Positions 17,916 through 27,847 of a DNA stretch of 64,000 nt are shown here, one piece after another; positions within the stretch are counted from its first letter, which is position 1; each line of letters starts with the position of its first letter. The notes under the pieces are model-generated. The model made no database searches. It was not told the origin of the DNA and was given only the letters and a program-made list of their open reading frames with translations. This DNA is from Microbacterium profundi (lineage in GTDB: Bacteria > Actinomycetota > Actinomycetes > Actinomycetales > Microbacteriaceae). A program made the translations under genes and the position numbers. The stretch is taken from NCBI RefSeq assembly GCF_000763375.1, contig NZ_JPSY01000001.1, positions 2,135,628-2,199,627 on the forward strand. Direction: 5' to 3'.

Positions 17916-17927
17916 GAGTAGAAGAAG

Positions 17928-18209
17928 ATGCCACGGAGTCTCAAGAAGGGCCCCTTCGTCGACGAGCACCTGCTTCGCAAGGTCGTCGTGCAGAACGAAG
18001 CCGGTTCCAAGAACGTCATCAAGACCTGGTCTCGCCGGTCCATGATCATCCCGGCCATGCTGGGTCACACGATCGCGGTCCACGACGGTCGCAAGCACAT
18101 TCCTGTGTTTGTCACCGAGACCATGGTCGGTCACAAGCTGGGCGAGTTCGCGCCCACCCGCACCTTCCGCGGCCACGAGAAGGACGACAAGAAGGGCCGT
18201 CGCCGCTGA
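17928..18209 (+). CDS. rpsS: 30S ribosomal protein S19
   Basis: 93 residues. [19 protein letters not shown] start, [19 protein letters not shown] and [20 protein letters not shown]. It binds 16S rRNA in the 30S head beside S13. It lies between rplB and rplV in the standard order, with RBS AGGAGTAGAAG. Confidence 0.99.
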   Translation: MPRSLKKGPFVDEHLLRKVVVQNEAGSKNVIKTWSRRSMIIPAMLGHTIAVHDGRKHIPVFVTETMVGHKLGEFAPTRTFRGHEKDDKKGRRR

Positions 18210-18234
18210 CGCGGGGACGATAGAGGAGAGAGAA

Positions 18235-18633
18235 ATGGTGGAGTCCATCGCACGCGTGCGACACATCCGCGTGACCCCTCAGAAGGCTCGTCGTGTCGTC
18301 GCGCTCATCAAGGGCAAGCAGGCCCAGGAGGCTCTTGCGATCCTGAAGTTCGCAGCACAGAGCGCCAGTGAGCCGATCTACAAGCTTGTCGCGTCGGCCA
18401 TGGCCAACGCGCAGGTGAAGGCGGATCGTGACGGCGAGTACCTCGACGAGCAGGACCTGTACGTGGTCAACGCGTACGTAGACGAGGGCACGACGCTCAA
18501 GCGTTTCCGCCCCCGTGCACAGGGTCGCGCTTTCCAGATCAAGAAGCGCACGAGCCACATCACGGTCGTGCTCTCGACGCCTGAGGTTGCCACGGCAGCC
18601 GACGGCGAAAGCAAGAAGAAGGCGAGCAAGTAA
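18235..18633 (+). CDS. rplV: 50S ribosomal protein L22
   Basis: 132 residues. [20 protein letters not shown] start, then the tunnel beta-hairpin [21 protein letters not shown] ~10-residue Lys/Ser-rich C-terminal tail ends the protein. ATG 18235 is chosen by homology and RBS GAGGAGAGAG; the upstream in-frame ATG lies inside rpsS. The stop overlaps the rpsC ATG (TAATG). Confidence 0.98.
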   Translation: MVESIARVRHIRVTPQKARRVVALIKGKQAQEALAILKFAAQSASEPIYKLVASAMANAQVKADRDGEYLDEQDLYVVNAYVDEGTTLKRFRPRAQGRAFQIKKRTSHITVVLSTPEVATAADGESKKKASK

Positions 18634-19382
18634 TGGGACAGAAGGTAAACCCGTACGGCTTCCGCCTCGGAATCACCACGGACCACGTTTCGCGTTGGTT
18701 CTCGGACTCGACGAAGCCTGGTCAGCGTTACGCCGACTACGTGGCTGAGGACATCAAGATCCGTAACCTGCTCAAGACGCAGCTCGACCGCGCCGGTGTC
18801 TCGAACATCGAGATCGAGCGCACCCGTGACCGCGTCCGCGTCGACATCCACACCGCCCGTCCGGGCATCGTGATCGGTCGTCGTGGTGCAGAAGCCGAGC
18901 GGATCCGTGGCGACCTCGAGAAGCTCTCGGGCAAGCAGATCCAGCTGAACATCCTCGAGGTCAAGAACCCCGAGGCTGACGCTCAGCTCGTCGCACAGGG
19001 CATCGCCGAGCAGCTCTCTGCTCGCGTGGCGTTCCGTCGTGCGATGCGCAAGGGTCTCCAGGGCGCGCAGCGCGCTGGCGCCAAGGGCATCCGCATCCAG
19101 GTCTCCGGCCGCCTCGGCGGCGCCGAGATGAGCCGCTCGGAGTTCTACCGCGAGGGTCGTGTGCCGCTGCACACGCTGCGCGCGAACATCGACTACGGCT
19201 TCTACGAGGCACGGACCACCTTCGGCCGCATCGGCGTGAAGGTCTGGATCTACAAGGGCGATCTCACCGCCAAGGAGCTTGCTCGCGAGCAGGCCAACCA
19301 GAAGCCTTCGCGCGACCGTGGCGGCGACCGTCGTCGTGGCCCGCGGGGCGAAGCACCTGTTGCAGAAGGAGCGTCGGCATAA
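18633..19382 (+). CDS. rpsC: 30S ribosomal protein S3
   Basis: 249 residues. KH domain with [20 protein letters not shown], then the C-terminal domain with [20 protein letters not shown]. It forms part of the mRNA entry tunnel. A C-terminal Arg/Gly/Glu-rich tail ([20 protein letters not shown]) extends beyond the conserved fold. The start overlaps rplV by 1 nt and the end overlaps rplP by 1 nt. Confidence 0.99.
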   Translation: MGQKVNPYGFRLGITTDHVSRWFSDSTKPGQRYADYVAEDIKIRNLLKTQLDRAGVSNIEIERTRDRVRVDIHTARPGIVIGRRGAEAERIRGDLEKLSGKQIQLNILEVKNPEADAQLVAQGIAEQLSARVAFRRAMRKGLQGAQRAGAKGIRIQVSGRLGGAEMSRSEFYREGRVPLHTLRANIDYGFYEARTTFGRIGVKVWIYKGDLTAKELAREQANQKPSRDRGGDRRRGPRGEAPVAEGASA

Positions 19383-19801
19383 TGCTCATCCCCCGTAAGG
19401 TCAAGTTCCGCAAGCAGCACCACCCGGGTCGTACCGGGCACGCTACCGGCGGCACGAAGGTCTCCTTCGGCGAATACGGCATCCAGGCCCTCACGCCCGC
19501 TTATGTGACCAACCGTCAGATCGAGGCAGCTCGTATCGCGATGACGCGTCACATCAAGCGCGGTGGAAAGGTGTGGATCAACATCTACCCGGACCGTCCG
19601 CTCACGAAGAAGCCGGCCGAAACCCGCATGGGTTCCGGTAAGGGTTCGCCTGAGTGGTGGGTTTCCAACGTCAAGCCGGGTCGCGTCCTCTTCGAGGTCG
19701 CAGGCGTCAGCGAGGAACTTGCTCGCGAAGCACTGACCCGAGCCATTCACAAGCTGCCTCTCAAGGCACGCATCATCAAGCGCGAGGAGGGCGACGCGTA
19801 A
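19382..19801 (+). CDS. rplP: 50S ribosomal protein L16
   Basis: 139 residues. [20 protein letters not shown] start, [20 protein letters not shown], and [20 protein letters not shown] with [21 protein letters not shown]16 positions tRNA at the A and P sites. ATG overlaps the rpsC stop (TAATG) and its own stop overlaps the rpmC ATG the same way. Confidence 0.99.
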   Translation: MLIPRKVKFRKQHHPGRTGHATGGTKVSFGEYGIQALTPAYVTNRQIEAARIAMTRHIKRGGKVWINIYPDRPLTKKPAETRMGSGKGSPEWWVSNVKPGRVLFEVAGVSEELAREALTRAIHKLPLKARIIKREEGDA

Positions 19802-20118
19802 TGGCGATCGGCACCAAGGAGCTCGCTCCGGCAGAGCTCGACACGTTCGAAGACCAGCGCCTCGTCGAGGAGCTGCGTAAGGCCAAGGAGGAGCTTTTCA
19901 ACCTCCGTTTCCAGTCGGCCACCGGCCAGCTGGAGAGCCACGGCCGCATCCGCGCCGTCAAGCGCGACATCGCGCGCCTGTACACCGTGATCCGCGAACG
20001 CGAGCTGGGCATCCGTGCGACGCCTGCTCCCGTCGAGGCTCCGGCCAAGAAGGCGTCCAAGTCGAAGGCGAAGAAGTCCGAGGATGCCTCGGCTGACGCC
20101 GAAGGGAAGGCTGAGTAA
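19801..20118 (+). CDS. rpmC: 50S ribosomal protein L29 with charged C-terminal tail
   Basis: 105 residues versus ~65 for a minimal L29. The core is residues 1-~78: [20 protein letters not shown] and [20 protein letters not shown]. Residues ~80-105 are an Ala/Lys/Ser then Asp/Glu tail ([20 protein letters not shown]). L29 lies at the exit tunnel rim. Start overlaps the rplP stop by 1 nt. Confidence 0.97.
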   Translation: MAIGTKELAPAELDTFEDQRLVEELRKAKEELFNLRFQSATGQLESHGRIRAVKRDIARLYTVIRERELGIRATPAPVEAPAKKASKSKAKKSEDASADAEGKAE

Positions 20119-20426
20119 TGGCCACCAAGAAGGAAGCGGAAGCTCCCGTCTCGCACGACGTGCGCGACGAGAACGCTCGCGGTTACCGCAAGACGCAGCG
20201 TGGTTACGTCGTCAGCGACAAGATGGACAAGACCATCGTCGTCGAGGTCGAGGACCGCGTGAAGCACCCGCTCTACGGCAAGGTCATCCGCCGTACCGAG
20301 AAGCGCAAGGTGCACGACGAGACCAACTCGGCGGGCATCGGCGACCTCGTTGTCATCAGTGAGACCCGTCCGCTCAGCGCCACCAAGCGCTGGCGTCTGG
20401 TCGAGATCGTCGAGAAGGCCAAGTAA
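20118..20426 (+). CDS. rpsQ: 30S ribosomal protein S17
   Basis: 102 residues; residues ~1-25 precede the usual S17 start. The core contains [40 protein letters not shown] and [20 protein letters not shown]. It binds helix h11 of 16S rRNA. TAATG overlap with rpmC. Last gene of the S10 operon before rplN, only 26 nt away, so S10 and spc genes may be read through. Confidence 0.98.
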   Translation: MATKKEAEAPVSHDVRDENARGYRKTQRGYVVSDKMDKTIVVEVEDRVKHPLYGKVIRRTEKRKVHDETNSAGIGDLVVISETRPLSATKRWRLVEIVEKAK

Positions 20427-20452
20427 GCCTCCGGCTTACTGAAGGAGTAATA

Positions 20453-20821
20453 GTGATTCAGCAGGAATCCCGCCTCAAGGTCGCCGACAACACCGGCGCG
20501 AAGGAGCTGCTCACGATCCGCGTCCTCGGTGGCTCACGCCGTCGTTACGCAGGTCTGGGTGACACCATCGTCGCCACGGTCAAGGACGCGATCCCGGGCG
20601 GCAACGTCAAGAAGGGCGACGTCGTCAAGGCGGTCATCGTCCGCACCAAGAAGGAAGTCCGTCGTCCGGACGGCTCCTACATCAAGTTCGACGAGAACGC
20701 CGCCGTCATCCTGAAGACCGACGGGGAGCCCCGTGGCACCCGTATCTTCGGACCGGTCGGTCGTGAGCTTCGCGACAAGAAGTTCATGAAGATCGTCTCG
20801 CTCGCGCCGGAGGTTATCTGA
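20453..20821 (+). CDS. rplN: 50S ribosomal protein L14
   Basis: 122 residues, exact family length. [20 protein letters not shown] start, [20 protein letters not shown], and the C-terminal [20 protein letters not shown]. It forms an intersubunit bridge. GTG start, with GAAGGAG 7 nt upstream. First gene of the spc set. Confidence 0.99.
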   Translation: MIQQESRLKVADNTGAKELLTIRVLGGSRRRYAGLGDTIVATVKDAIPGGNVKKGDVVKAVIVRTKKEVRRPDGSYIKFDENAAVILKTDGEPRGTRIFGPVGRELRDKKFMKIVSLAPEVI

Positions 20822-20823
20822 TC

Positions 20824-21183
20824 ATGGCGAAAATCAAGAAGGGCGACCTGGTTCAGGTCATCTCGGGCGCCAAGCCCGAGCGCGGCGGCGACCGCGGCAA
20901 GCAGGGCAAGGTCCTCGAGGTCCTCGCTGAGCGCAACCGCGTCATCGTCGAGGGCGTGAACTACGTCACCAAGCACACCCGCGTCGGCCAGACGCAGCGT
21001 GGCACCAAGACGGGCGGCATCGAGACCATCGAAGCCCCCATCCACATCTCGAACGTCGCAGTCGTCGACCCCGAGACCAAGAAGCCGACTCGTGTCGGTC
21101 ACCGGGTCGAGGAGCAGACCAAGGACGGCGTCAAGCGCACCGTCCGCGTGCGTTACGCGAAGAAGAGCGGTAAGGACCTCTGA
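20824..21183 (+). CDS. rplX: 50S ribosomal protein L24
   Basis: 119 residues. KOW-type start [20 protein letters not shown], then [20 protein letters not shown], and the C-terminal [20 protein letters not shown]24 initiates 50S assembly. It lies 2 nt after rplN and its stop overlaps the rplE start by 1 nt (TGATG). Confidence 0.99.
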   Translation: MAKIKKGDLVQVISGAKPERGGDRGKQGKVLEVLAERNRVIVEGVNYVTKHTRVGQTQRGTKTGGIETIEAPIHISNVAVVDPETKKPTRVGHRVEEQTKDGVKRTVRVRYAKKSGKDL

Positions 21184-21773
21184 TGAGCACCGACACTGCC
21201 GCGCAGGCTGGCAAGATCCAGCCGCGCCTGAAGCAGAAGTACAAGGCCGAGATCCAGCAGAAGCTGCAGGACGAGTTCGGCTACAAGAACGTGATGCAGA
21301 TCCCCGGCCTCGTCAAGGTCGTCGTCAACACCGGTGTCGGTGAGGCGGCTCGCGACAGCAAGGTGATCGATGGCGCGGTCGAGGACCTCACCAAGATCAC
21401 CGGCCAGAAGCCGATCGTCACGAAGGCCCGCAAGTCCATCGCGCAGTTCAAGCTGCGTGAGGGTCAGGCCATCGGCGCGCACGTCACCCTCCGTGGTGAC
21501 CGCGCGTGGGAGTTCGTCGACCGCCTCGTGTCGCTCGCGCTGCCCCGCATCCGCGACTTCCGCGGTCTGTCGGGCAAGCAGTTCGACGGCAACGGCAACT
21601 ACACGTTCGGTCTCCAGGAGCAGAGCGTGTTCCACGAGATCGACCAGGACAAGATCGACCGTGTCCGTGGATTCGACATCACTGTCGTGACCACGGCGAA
21701 GACGGACGACGAGGGTCGCGCTCTGCTGCGTCACCTCGGATTCCCCTTCACGGCTGACGACGCCAAGGCGTGA
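21183..21773 (+). CDS. rplE: 50S ribosomal protein L5
   Basis: 196 residues. After a ~15-residue extension: [40 protein letters not shown], and [20 protein letters not shown]. It binds 5S rRNA. It is followed by a terminator-like hairpin rather than rpsN, so a type Z S14 gene is missing from its usual place between rplE and rpsH. S14 must be encoded elsewhere. Confidence 0.99.
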   Translation: MSTDTAAQAGKIQPRLKQKYKAEIQQKLQDEFGYKNVMQIPGLVKVVVNTGVGEAARDSKVIDGAVEDLTKITGQKPIVTKARKSIAQFKLREGQAIGAHVTLRGDRAWEFVDRLVSLALPRIRDFRGLSGKQFDGNGNYTFGLQEQSVFHEIDQDKIDRVRGFDITVVTTAKTDDEGRALLRHLGFPFTADDAKA

Positions 21774-21779
21774 TGCTCA

Positions 21780-21825
21780 GGACCCCCGCCGTTTCCTGCG
21801 CCTGTCGAAGGGCGGGCGGGGGTCC
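21780..21825 (+). terminator. hairpin between rplE and rpsH, with degenerate repeat in the loop
   Basis: GGACCCCCGCC (21780-21790) pairs perfectly with GGCGGGGGTCC (21815-21825). The 24-nt loop carries CCTGCGCCTGTCGAAGGG, a degenerate copy of the CTGAGCCTGTCGAAG repeat. The site is where rpsN usually lies, so the spc genes may be split into two transcripts here. Confidence 0.7.
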
Positions 21826-21915
21826 CGCATGCGCTTACAATTGAAGATTGCGAATCATAGAAGGTCGTCTGTCGTGTAACGGCAGCCGAAACCTCATGAA
21901 CAAAGGAAAACACCC

Positions 21916-22314
21916 ATGACAATGACAGACCCGGTCGCAGACTTGCTGACCCGTCTGCGCAACGCGAACTCGGCACACCACGACTCCGTGTCCCTGCCGT
22001 CGAGCAAGCTCAAGACGCACATCGCCGACATCCTCCAGCAGGAGGGCTACATCGCCGGCTGGGAGGTCACCGATGCTCGCGTCGGCCAGAACCTCACCCT
22101 CACGCTGAAGTACGGCCCCAACCGTGAGCGTTCGATCGCGGGCATCAAGCGCGTGTCGAAGCCCGGCCTTCGCGTCTACGCGAAGTCCACGGAGCTGCCT
22201 ACGGTCCTCGGTGGCCTCGGCGTGGCCATCCTGTCCACTTCCTCCGGTCTTCTCACTGACCGTCAGGCTGAGCAGAAGGGCGTGGGCGGAGAAGTTCTCG
22301 CCTACGTGTGGTAA
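21916..22314 (+). CDS. rpsH: 30S ribosomal protein S8
   Basis: 132 residues. [20 protein letters not shown] start, [20 protein letters not shown] and the C-terminal [21 protein letters not shown]8 binds helix h21 of 16S rRNA, and in E. coli is the spc operon autoregulator; that role is untested here. The RBS AAAGGAAAA lies ~10 nt upstream. It is separated from rplE by a 142-nt gap with a hairpin. Confidence 0.99.
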   Translation: MTMTDPVADLLTRLRNANSAHHDSVSLPSSKLKTHIADILQQEGYIAGWEVTDARVGQNLTLTLKYGPNRERSIAGIKRVSKPGLRVYAKSTELPTVLGGLGVAILSTSSGLLTDRQAEQKGVGGEVLAYVW

Positions 22315-22320
22315 TTCGAA

Positions 22321-22857
22321 ATGTCGCGTATTGGACGACTTCCCATCTCGATCCCCTCGGACGTCACCATCTCGGTCGACGGTCGCGCGGTCGCGGTGAA
22401 GGGCCCCAAGGGTGAACTCACCCTGAACGTGGCCAGCCCCATCGAGGTCGCGGTCGAGGACAACCAGGTGGTTGTCTCCCGTCCCGACGACGAGCGCGAG
22501 TCGCGGTCGCTTCACGGCCTGACCCGCACGCTCATCAACAACAACATCATCGGCGTGACCCAGGGCTACACCAAGGGTCTTGAGGTCGTCGGCACCGGTT
22601 ACCGCGTGCAGCAGAAGGGCAGCTCGGTCGAGTTCGCTCTCGGCTTCTCGCACCCCGTGCTGGTCGACCCGCCCGCCGGCATCACTTTCACGGTCGAAGG
22701 CAACAACAAGGTCACCGTGAGTGGTATCGACAAGCAGGCTGTCGGTGAGGCAGCTGCCAACATCCGCAAGATCCGCAAGCCCGAGCCGTACAAGGGCAAG
22801 GGCGTGCGTTACGCCGGCGAGATCGTGCGTCGCAAGGCCGGAAAGAGTGGTAAGTAA
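22321..22857 (+). CDS. rplF: 50S ribosomal protein L6
   Basis: 178 residues. [20 protein letters not shown] start, internal duplication typical of L6, and C-terminal [20 protein letters not shown]. It contacts the sarcin-ricin loop region where elongation factors act. It lies 6 nt after rpsH and 2 nt before rplR. Confidence 0.99.
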   Translation: MSRIGRLPISIPSDVTISVDGRAVAVKGPKGELTLNVASPIEVAVEDNQVVVSRPDDERESRSLHGLTRTLINNNIIGVTQGYTKGLEVVGTGYRVQQKGSSVEFALGFSHPVLVDPPAGITFTVEGNNKVTVSGIDKQAVGEAAANIRKIRKPEPYKGKGVRYAGEIVRRKAGKSGK

Positions 22858-22859
22858 CC

Positions 22860-23219
22860 ATGGCTCTCAAGTCAAAGTCTGACGCCCGCGCGCGTCGTCA
22901 CGCACGCCTTCGCAAGAAGGTCGTCGGCACCGAAGCGCGTCCGCGTCTGGTCGTCAACCGTTCGGCTCGTCACGTCTTCGTCCAGCTGGTCGATGACAGC
23001 AAGGGCATCACGGTTGCATCTGCATCCACGCTCGAGACCGAGCTGCGCTCGTTCGAGGGCGACAAGACCGCCAAGGCCCGCAAGGTCGGCGAGCTCCTCG
23101 CTGAGCGCGCGAAGGCCGCCGGCTTCTCCGAGGTCGTCTTCGACCGCGGTGGCAACCGTTATGCGGGCCGCGTTGCGGCCATCGCCGACGGCGCCCGCGA
23201 AGGAGGGCTGGCACTGTGA
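22860..23219 (+). CDS. rplR: 50S ribosomal protein L18
   Basis: 119 residues. [20 protein letters not shown], then [20 protein letters not shown] and [20 protein letters not shown]. It binds 5S rRNA with L5. Its stop overlaps the rpsE GTG by 4 nt (GTGA), a translationally coupled junction. Confidence 0.99.
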   Translation: MALKSKSDARARRHARLRKKVVGTEARPRLVVNRSARHVFVQLVDDSKGITVASASTLETELRSFEGDKTAKARKVGELLAERAKAAGFSEVVFDRGGNRYAGRVAAIADGAREGGLAL

Positions 23220-23932
23220 GTGACAACAAGGAGAACGAAGTGACCGAAACGGCTGCTGCCGCTCCCGAGACGGCCGCTGTCGTCTCCGAGACGGCTGCCG
23301 GCACGACTCAGGCAGAGCCCGCACGCGAAGGTCGTCGCGGCGGCCGTGACCGCAACCAGGGTGGTCGTGATCGCAACTCGCGCGATCGCGGCGACAACCA
23401 GTTCCTTGAGCGCGTCGTCACCATCAACCGCGTCTCGAAGGTCGTGAAGGGTGGACGCCGGTTCAGCTTCACCGCTCTCGTGGTCGTCGGCGACGGCAAC
23501 GGTCTGGTCGGTGTCGGCTATGGCAAGGCCCGCGAGGTGCCCCTGGCCATCTCCAAGGGTGTCGAAGAGGCCAAGCGCAACTTCTTCCGCGTACCGCGCG
23601 TCGGAACCACGGTTCCGCACCCGGTGCAGGGCGAAGCTGCTGCCGGTGTCGTGCTGCTGCGTCCGGCTGCTGCCGGTACCGGTGTCATCGCCGGTGGTCC
23701 GGTGCGCGCCGTCCTCGAGTGCGCCGGCATCCACGATGTCCTCTCGAAGTCGCTCGGCTCGTCGAACACGATCAACATCGTGCACGCGACCGTCGCGGCC
23801 CTGAAGAGCCTCGAAGAGCCTCGTGCAGTCGCGGCTCGCCGTGGCCTCGAGTACGACGCCGTCGTTCCGGACATCATCATCCGCAACGAGGCCAAGGCCG
23901 CAGCTGCGGCCGCAGCGAAGGTAGGTGCCTGA
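23216..23932 (+). CDS. rpsE: 30S ribosomal protein S5 with RG-rich N-terminal tail
   Basis: 238 residues, about 60 longer than minimal S5. Residues 1-38 are Ala/Glu/Thr-rich, residues 39-60 are Arg/Gly/Asp-rich ([20 protein letters not shown]), and the core begins [21 protein letters not shown]-terminal [20 protein letters not shown] is normal. S5 helps form the mRNA entry channel. GTG start overlapping rplR by 4 nt and TGATG overlap with rpmD. Confidence 0.98.
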   Translation: MSDNKENEVTETAAAAPETAAVVSETAAGTTQAEPAREGRRGGRDRNQGGRDRNSRDRGDNQFLERVVTINRVSKVVKGGRRFSFTALVVVGDGNGLVGVGYGKAREVPLAISKGVEEAKRNFFRVPRVGTTVPHPVQGEAAAGVVLLRPAAAGTGVIAGGPVRAVLECAGIHDVLSKSLGSSNTINIVHATVAALKSLEEPRAVAARRGLEYDAVVPDIIIRNEAKAAAAAAAKVGA

Positions 23933-24117
23933 TGGCCGAGCGTCTCAAGGTGACCCAGATCAAGTCCAAGGTGAGCGAGAAGCAGTATCAGCGTGACACG
24001 CTGCGCAGCCTCGGTCTGAAGCGGATCGGCGACAGCACCGTCCGCCCCGACGACGCGCAGACGCGCGGTTACGTCAAGACCGTCGCACACCTCGTCAAGG
24101 TTGAGGAGATCGACTAA
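23932..24117 (+). CDS. rpmD: 50S ribosomal protein L30
   Basis: 61 residues, exact L30 length: [20 protein letters not shown], then [23 protein letters not shown] 23932 overlaps the rpsE stop by 1 nt (TGATG); the longer in-frame extension upstream is a shadow of rpsE. Its stop overlaps the rplO ATG (TAATG). Confidence 0.98.
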   Translation: MAERLKVTQIKSKVSEKQYQRDTLRSLGLKRIGDSTVRPDDAQTRGYVKTVAHLVKVEEID

Positions 24118-24809
24118 TGGCTGAGAAGAACGACGCCGTCGAGGAGAAGGCCGCCAAGGCCCCCGCCAAGAAGGCTGCCGCTCCCAAGGCTGCGGCTGAG
24201 AAGGCTGCCCCGAAGGCTGCCGCGTCCAAGGATGCTGCCGAGAAGAAGCCTGCTGCGAAGAAGGCACCGGCCAAGACCGCTGCCTCCGACGCGAAGGCTG
24301 ACTCTGCTGCCAAGAAGCCTGCTCCCAAGAGCAAGAAGGCTGCGCCGAAGGCGGATGCTCCGGCATCCCGTCCCGGTGTGCTCAAGGTCCACCACCTGCG
24401 TCCGGTCCCCGGCGCCAACACCGCGAAGACCCGTGTCGGTCGCGGTGAGGGCTCCAAGGGCAAGACGGCCGGTCGTGGCACCAAGGGCACCAAGGCCCGC
24501 AACACCGTTCGCGTCGGCTTCGAGGGTGGGCAGATGCCTCTGCACATGCGCACTCCGAAGCTGCGCGGGTTCAAGAACCCGTTCCGCGTCGAGTACCAGG
24601 TCGTGAACCTGGAGAAGCTCGCGGAACTGTACCCGAAGGGTGGCGATGTCACCGTGGGCGACCTGGTCGCCAAGGGTGCTGTTCGCAAGAACGAGAAGGT
24701 CAAGGTTCTCGGAAACGGCGACATCGCCGTGAAGCTCACCGTCTCGGTCGACAAGGTCTCGGGTTCTGCCGAGCAGAAGATCGTGGCTGCGGGCGGATCC
24801 GTCAAGTAA
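24117..24809 (+). CDS. rplO: 50S ribosomal protein L15 with Lys/Ala-rich N-terminal tail
   Basis: 230 residues against ~145 for a typical L15. Residues 1-84 are a low-complexity Ala/Lys/Pro stretch ([19 protein letters not shown] and similar) resembling a histone-H1-like or RNA-binding tail. The L15 core starts at [20 protein letters not shown] and includes [20 protein letters not shown] and [20 protein letters not shown]. The ATG overlaps the rpmD stop, so the tail is translated from a coupled start rather than a misannotation. Followed by a terminator. Confidence 0.97.
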   Translation: MAEKNDAVEEKAAKAPAKKAAAPKAAAEKAAPKAAASKDAAEKKPAAKKAPAKTAASDAKADSAAKKPAPKSKKAAPKADAPASRPGVLKVHHLRPVPGANTAKTRVGRGEGSKGKTAGRGTKGTKARNTVRVGFEGGQMPLHMRTPKLRGFKNPFRVEYQVVNLEKLAELYPKGGDVTVGDLVAKGAVRKNEKVKVLGNGDIAVKLTVSVDKVSGSAEQKIVAAGGSVK

Positions 24810-24819
24810 CCACTGCGCA

Positions 24820-24848
24820 AGAGGGGTCGGAGATTCTCCGGCCCCTCT
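24820..24848 (+). terminator. hairpin between rplO and secY
   Basis: AGAGGGGTCGGAG (24820-24832) pairs with CTCCGGCCCCTCT (24836-24848) with one T-G wobble around ATT. It sits 10 nt after rplO and could reduce read-through into secY. Confidence 0.75.
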
Positions 24849-24912
24849 CGTGCGTTACCCTGGTCTTTCAGCCTTTCCTCCGCGGAACGGCAACCTTTCA
24901 GGAGGAACGCCT

Positions 24913-26235
24913 TTGTTTAGCGCTATCGCGCGGATCTTCCGCACGCCCGACCTGCGTCGGAAGATCGGTTTCACACTGGCGATCATCGCCATCTACCGGC
25001 TCGGATCGCACGTGCCCGCCCCGTTCGTGAACTTCCCGAACGTCGAGGAGTGCCTGCGCCTCAACGCCGGCACCGAGGGTCTGCTCAGTCTGGTCAACCT
25101 GTTCTCCGGCGGCGCTCTGCTGCAGCTGTCGATCTTCGCGCTCGGCGTCATGCCGTACATCACCGCGACGATCATCACGCAGCTGCTGCGAGTCGTCATC
25201 CCGCACTTCGAGGCGCTGCACAAGGAAGGCCAGGCCGGACAGGCCCGCCTGACCCAGTACACGCGTTACCTCACGATCGCCCTCGCGCTGCTGCAGTCGA
25301 CGACTCTCGTCACCGTGGCCCGCAGCGGTCAGCTGTTCGGAACGACCGACATCGCCGCATGTCAGCAGCTGCTGACCAACGACGTCTGGTGGGCGCAGCT
25401 GCTGATCATCATCGCGATGACCGCCGGTACCGGCCTGATCATGTGGTTCGCCGAGCTCGTCACCGAGCGCGGCATCGGCAACGGCATGTCGCTGCTGATC
25501 TTCACCTCGATCGCCGCGACGTTCCCCGCGGCCATGTGGGCGATCTTCGAGTCGAACGGCTTCGAAGTGTTCCTGCTGGTCCTGGCCGTCGGCATCGTCG
25601 TCACCGGCCTCGTGGTCTTCGTCGAGCAATCTCAAAGACGGATCCCCGTGCAGTACGCCAAGCGCATGGTCGGACGCCGCACCTACGGCGGTACGAACAC
25701 GTACATCCCGATCAAGGTGAACATGGCGGGCGTGATCCCGATCATCTTCGCGTCCTCGCTGCTGTACATCCCGATGCTCATCGCGCAGTTCAACACCCCG
25801 CAGGACGGCTCAGAGCCGGCTGCCTGGGTCGTGTGGGTCTCGCAGAACTTCACCACGGGCGATCAGCCGCTCTACATGGCGGCGTACTTCCTGCTGATCA
25901 TCGGCTTCACCTACTTCTACGTCGCGATCACGTTCAACCCGGTCGAGGTCGCAGACAACATGAAGAAGTACGGCGGATTCATCCCCGGCATCCGTGCCGG
26001 TCGTCCGACCGCCGAGTACCTGGACTTCGTGCTCACCCGCATCACGTTCCCCGGGTCGATCTACCTCGGCCTGATCGCACTCATCCCGTTGATCGCTCTG
26101 GCCACCGTCGGCGCCAACCAGAACTTCCCGTTCGGCGGCGCCTCGATCCTCATCATCGTGGGTGTGGGGCTGGAGACCGTCAAGCAGATCGACGCTCAGC
26201 TCCAGCAGCGCCATTACGAAGGGCTTCTCCGTTGA
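24913..26235 (+). CDS. secY: preprotein translocase channel subunit SecY
   Basis: 440 residues, ten membrane helices. It starts MFSAIARIFRTPDLRRKIGF; plug/TM2 region VNLFSGGALLQLSIFALGVM; C-terminal GVGLETVKQIDAQLQQRHYE. It forms the SecYEG channel with SecE, which is encoded at 60759. The TTG at 24913 is chosen because AGGAGG (24900-24905) lies 7 nt upstream and homologues begin here. An in-frame ATG at 24850 would add residues encoded by a terminator. Its stop overlaps the adk TTG by 4 nt. Confidence 0.97.
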   Translation: MFSAIARIFRTPDLRRKIGFTLAIIAIYRLGSHVPAPFVNFPNVEECLRLNAGTEGLLSLVNLFSGGALLQLSIFALGVMPYITATIITQLLRVVIPHFEALHKEGQAGQARLTQYTRYLTIALALLQSTTLVTVARSGQLFGTTDIAACQQLLTNDVWWAQLLIIIAMTAGTGLIMWFAELVTERGIGNGMSLLIFTSIAATFPAAMWAIFESNGFEVFLLVLAVGIVVTGLVVFVEQSQRRIPVQYAKRMVGRRTYGGTNTYIPIKVNMAGVIPIIFASSLLYIPMLIAQFNTPQDGSEPAAWVVWVSQNFTTGDQPLYMAAYFLLIIGFTYFYVAITFNPVEVADNMKKYGGFIPGIRAGRPTAEYLDFVLTRITFPGSIYLGLIALIPLIALATVGANQNFPFGGASILIIVGVGLETVKQIDAQLQQRHYEGLLR

Positions 26236-26828
26236 CAGCATCCGCTCGAATTCTCATCGTCGGGCCCCAGGGCTCAGGCAAGGGCACGCAGGGCGTGCGC
26301 ATCGCAGAGGCGTTCGATGTCCCGGTGGTCTCCACCGGTGACATCTTCCGTGCGAACATCAAGGGCGGCACCACCCTCGGAGCGCAGGTCAGCGAGATCA
26401 CCGCTCGCGGCGACCTCGTGCCGGATGAGCTGACGAGCGAGATCGTGCGCGATCGGCTTTCCCAGGACGACGCGGCGTCGGGCTTCGTGCTCGACGGCTA
26501 CCCGCGCAACGCCGTGCAGGTCGGTCACCTCGACACGTTCCTCGGCGACCGCGGCGAGTCGCTGGATGCGGTCATCCTGCTGGATGTCCCCCGCGAGGAG
26601 AGCATCGGACGCCTGCAGCTGCGCGCGCACGAGCAGGGCCGGGCGGATGACACCGTCGAAGGCATCGCGCACCGCCTGGACATCTACGAGAAGGAGACGG
26701 CTCCGATCCTCGACGTGTACGGCGAGCGAGGCATCGTCGACCGGATCGACGGTGTCGGATCGCTCGACGAGATCACGGAGCGCATCTTCGCTGCACTGGC
26801 CGCCCGCGGCCTCGCCGTCGCCGCCTGA
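26232..26828 (+). CDS. adk: adenylate kinase, short (LID-less) form
   Basis: 198 residues. P-loop ILIVGPQGSGKGTQ, AMP-binding STGDIFRANI and DGYPRNAVQV, DDTVEGIAHRLDIYEKETAP. The long zinc-type LID insert is absent, as in other actinobacterial adenylate kinases. It converts AMP plus ATP to two ADP. The start is TTG 26232, overlapping the secY stop by 4 nt (TTGA). Homology begins at this point, so the long upstream open frame is a shadow of secY. Confidence 0.97.
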   Translation: MTASARILIVGPQGSGKGTQGVRIAEAFDVPVVSTGDIFRANIKGGTTLGAQVSEITARGDLVPDELTSEIVRDRLSQDDAASGFVLDGYPRNAVQVGHLDTFLGDRGESLDAVILLDVPREESIGRLQLRAHEQGRADDTVEGIAHRLDIYEKETAPILDVYGERGIVDRIDGVGSLDEITERIFAALAARGLAVAA

Positions 26829-26841
26829 TCGCCTGACCGCC

Positions 26842-27690
26842 ATGTTCCGCCGATCCATCTACAAGACGCCTGCGCAGCTGCAGGCCATGGTCGAGCCGGG
26901 GCTCATCACCGCTGCGGCGCTCGACGCCGTACGGCCGTTGATTCGGGCGGGTGTCACGACGCTCGAGCTCGACACGATCGCGAACCGCACCATCCGTGCG
27001 CGCGGGGCGGAGTCGAACTTCCAGCTGGTGCGCGGGTACCACCACACGGTCTGCGTGTCGGTGAATCACGAGGTGGTGCACGGCATCCCCGGTGATCGCG
27101 TGCTGCAGGCCGGCGACATCGTGTCGGTCGACTGCGGAGCGCAGTTCCAGGGCTGGAACGGCGACAGCGCCATCACGGTGGTCGTTCCGGATGAGACCCG
27201 TCCCTCCCTGGTCGCGATGCGCGAGGAGCTGTCGCGCGTGACCGAGGGGTCGATGTGGGCGGGCATCGCAGCCATGGCGACCGCCGGGAGCATCGGCGAG
27301 ATCGGCGCGGCCATCCAGGGGTACATCGAGGCGCAGGGCGACTCGGAGGTCTCGGGGGAGACCTACGGCATCCTGCGCGAGTACGTCGGCCACGGCATCG
27401 GACGCAAGATGCACGAGGCGCCGAGCGTCTTCAACTACCGCACGCCCGACCCCGGACCGGACGTCAAGCCCGGACTGGTGCTGGCGATCGAGCCCATGGT
27501 CACAGCCGGCGGCGAGGCGACGTACATCGAGGATGACGACTGGACCGTCTCGACCGTCGACGGCAGTGACGGCTCCCACTGGGAGCACAGCGTCGCCCGC
27601 CACGCGGACGGCATCTGGGTGCTGACGGCGCCCGACGGCGGTGCAGCCGGCCTCGCCCCCTTCGGCGTGACCCCCACGCCCCTGGCGTAG
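26842..27690 (+). CDS. map: type I methionine aminopeptidase
   Basis: 282 residues. Metal ligands are visible in order: the substrate His in VNHEVVHGIP, Asp in SVDCGAQF and NGDSAITV, His in YVGHGIGRKMHEAPSV, Glu in LAIEPMV, and Glu in SHWEHSVARH. It removes N-terminal Met from nascent proteins. ATG 26842 lies 13 nt after adk in the secY-adk-map order typical of spc regions. The upstream in-frame ATG is inside adk. No infA follows directly; about 2.2 kb of other genes intervene. Confidence 0.96.
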   Translation: MFRRSIYKTPAQLQAMVEPGLITAAALDAVRPLIRAGVTTLELDTIANRTIRARGAESNFQLVRGYHHTVCVSVNHEVVHGIPGDRVLQAGDIVSVDCGAQFQGWNGDSAITVVVPDETRPSLVAMREELSRVTEGSMWAGIAAMATAGSIGEIGAAIQGYIEAQGDSEVSGETYGILREYVGHGIGRKMHEAPSVFNYRTPDPGPDVKPGLVLAIEPMVTAGGEATYIEDDDWTVSTVDGSDGSHWEHSVARHADGIWVLTAPDGGAAGLAPFGVTPTPLA

Positions 27691-27714
27691 CCCCCGCCCC
27701 GCCCGGGACGATTT

Positions 27715-27799
27715 CGCCGAGACCGAGTTGGCGGCGCGAAACCGAGCCGCGTGAACTCGGTCTCACACTGAAGACTCGGTTTCGTGGGCGAACTCGGCG
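27715..27799. repeat. GAGACCGA nested palindromic repeat, copy 2 (degenerate)
   Basis: Outer arms CGCCGAG (27715-27721) and CTCGGCG (27793-27799) enclose CGAGACCGAG, GCGAAACCGAG, ACTCGGTCTCA and ACTCGGTTTCG segments. The order is the same as in copies 1, 3 and 4, but the inner stem has several mismatches. Confidence 0.7.
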
Positions 27800-27847
27800 C
27801 GAGTAACTCTGCCTGCACGCAATCGCAGGCGGGCGAGTTGTGCAGAG

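Noticed and set aside
24850..24912. Upstream ATG 24850 as secY start
   Set aside because: It begins immediately after the terminator and ignores the AGGAGG site that perfectly positions the TTG at 24913.
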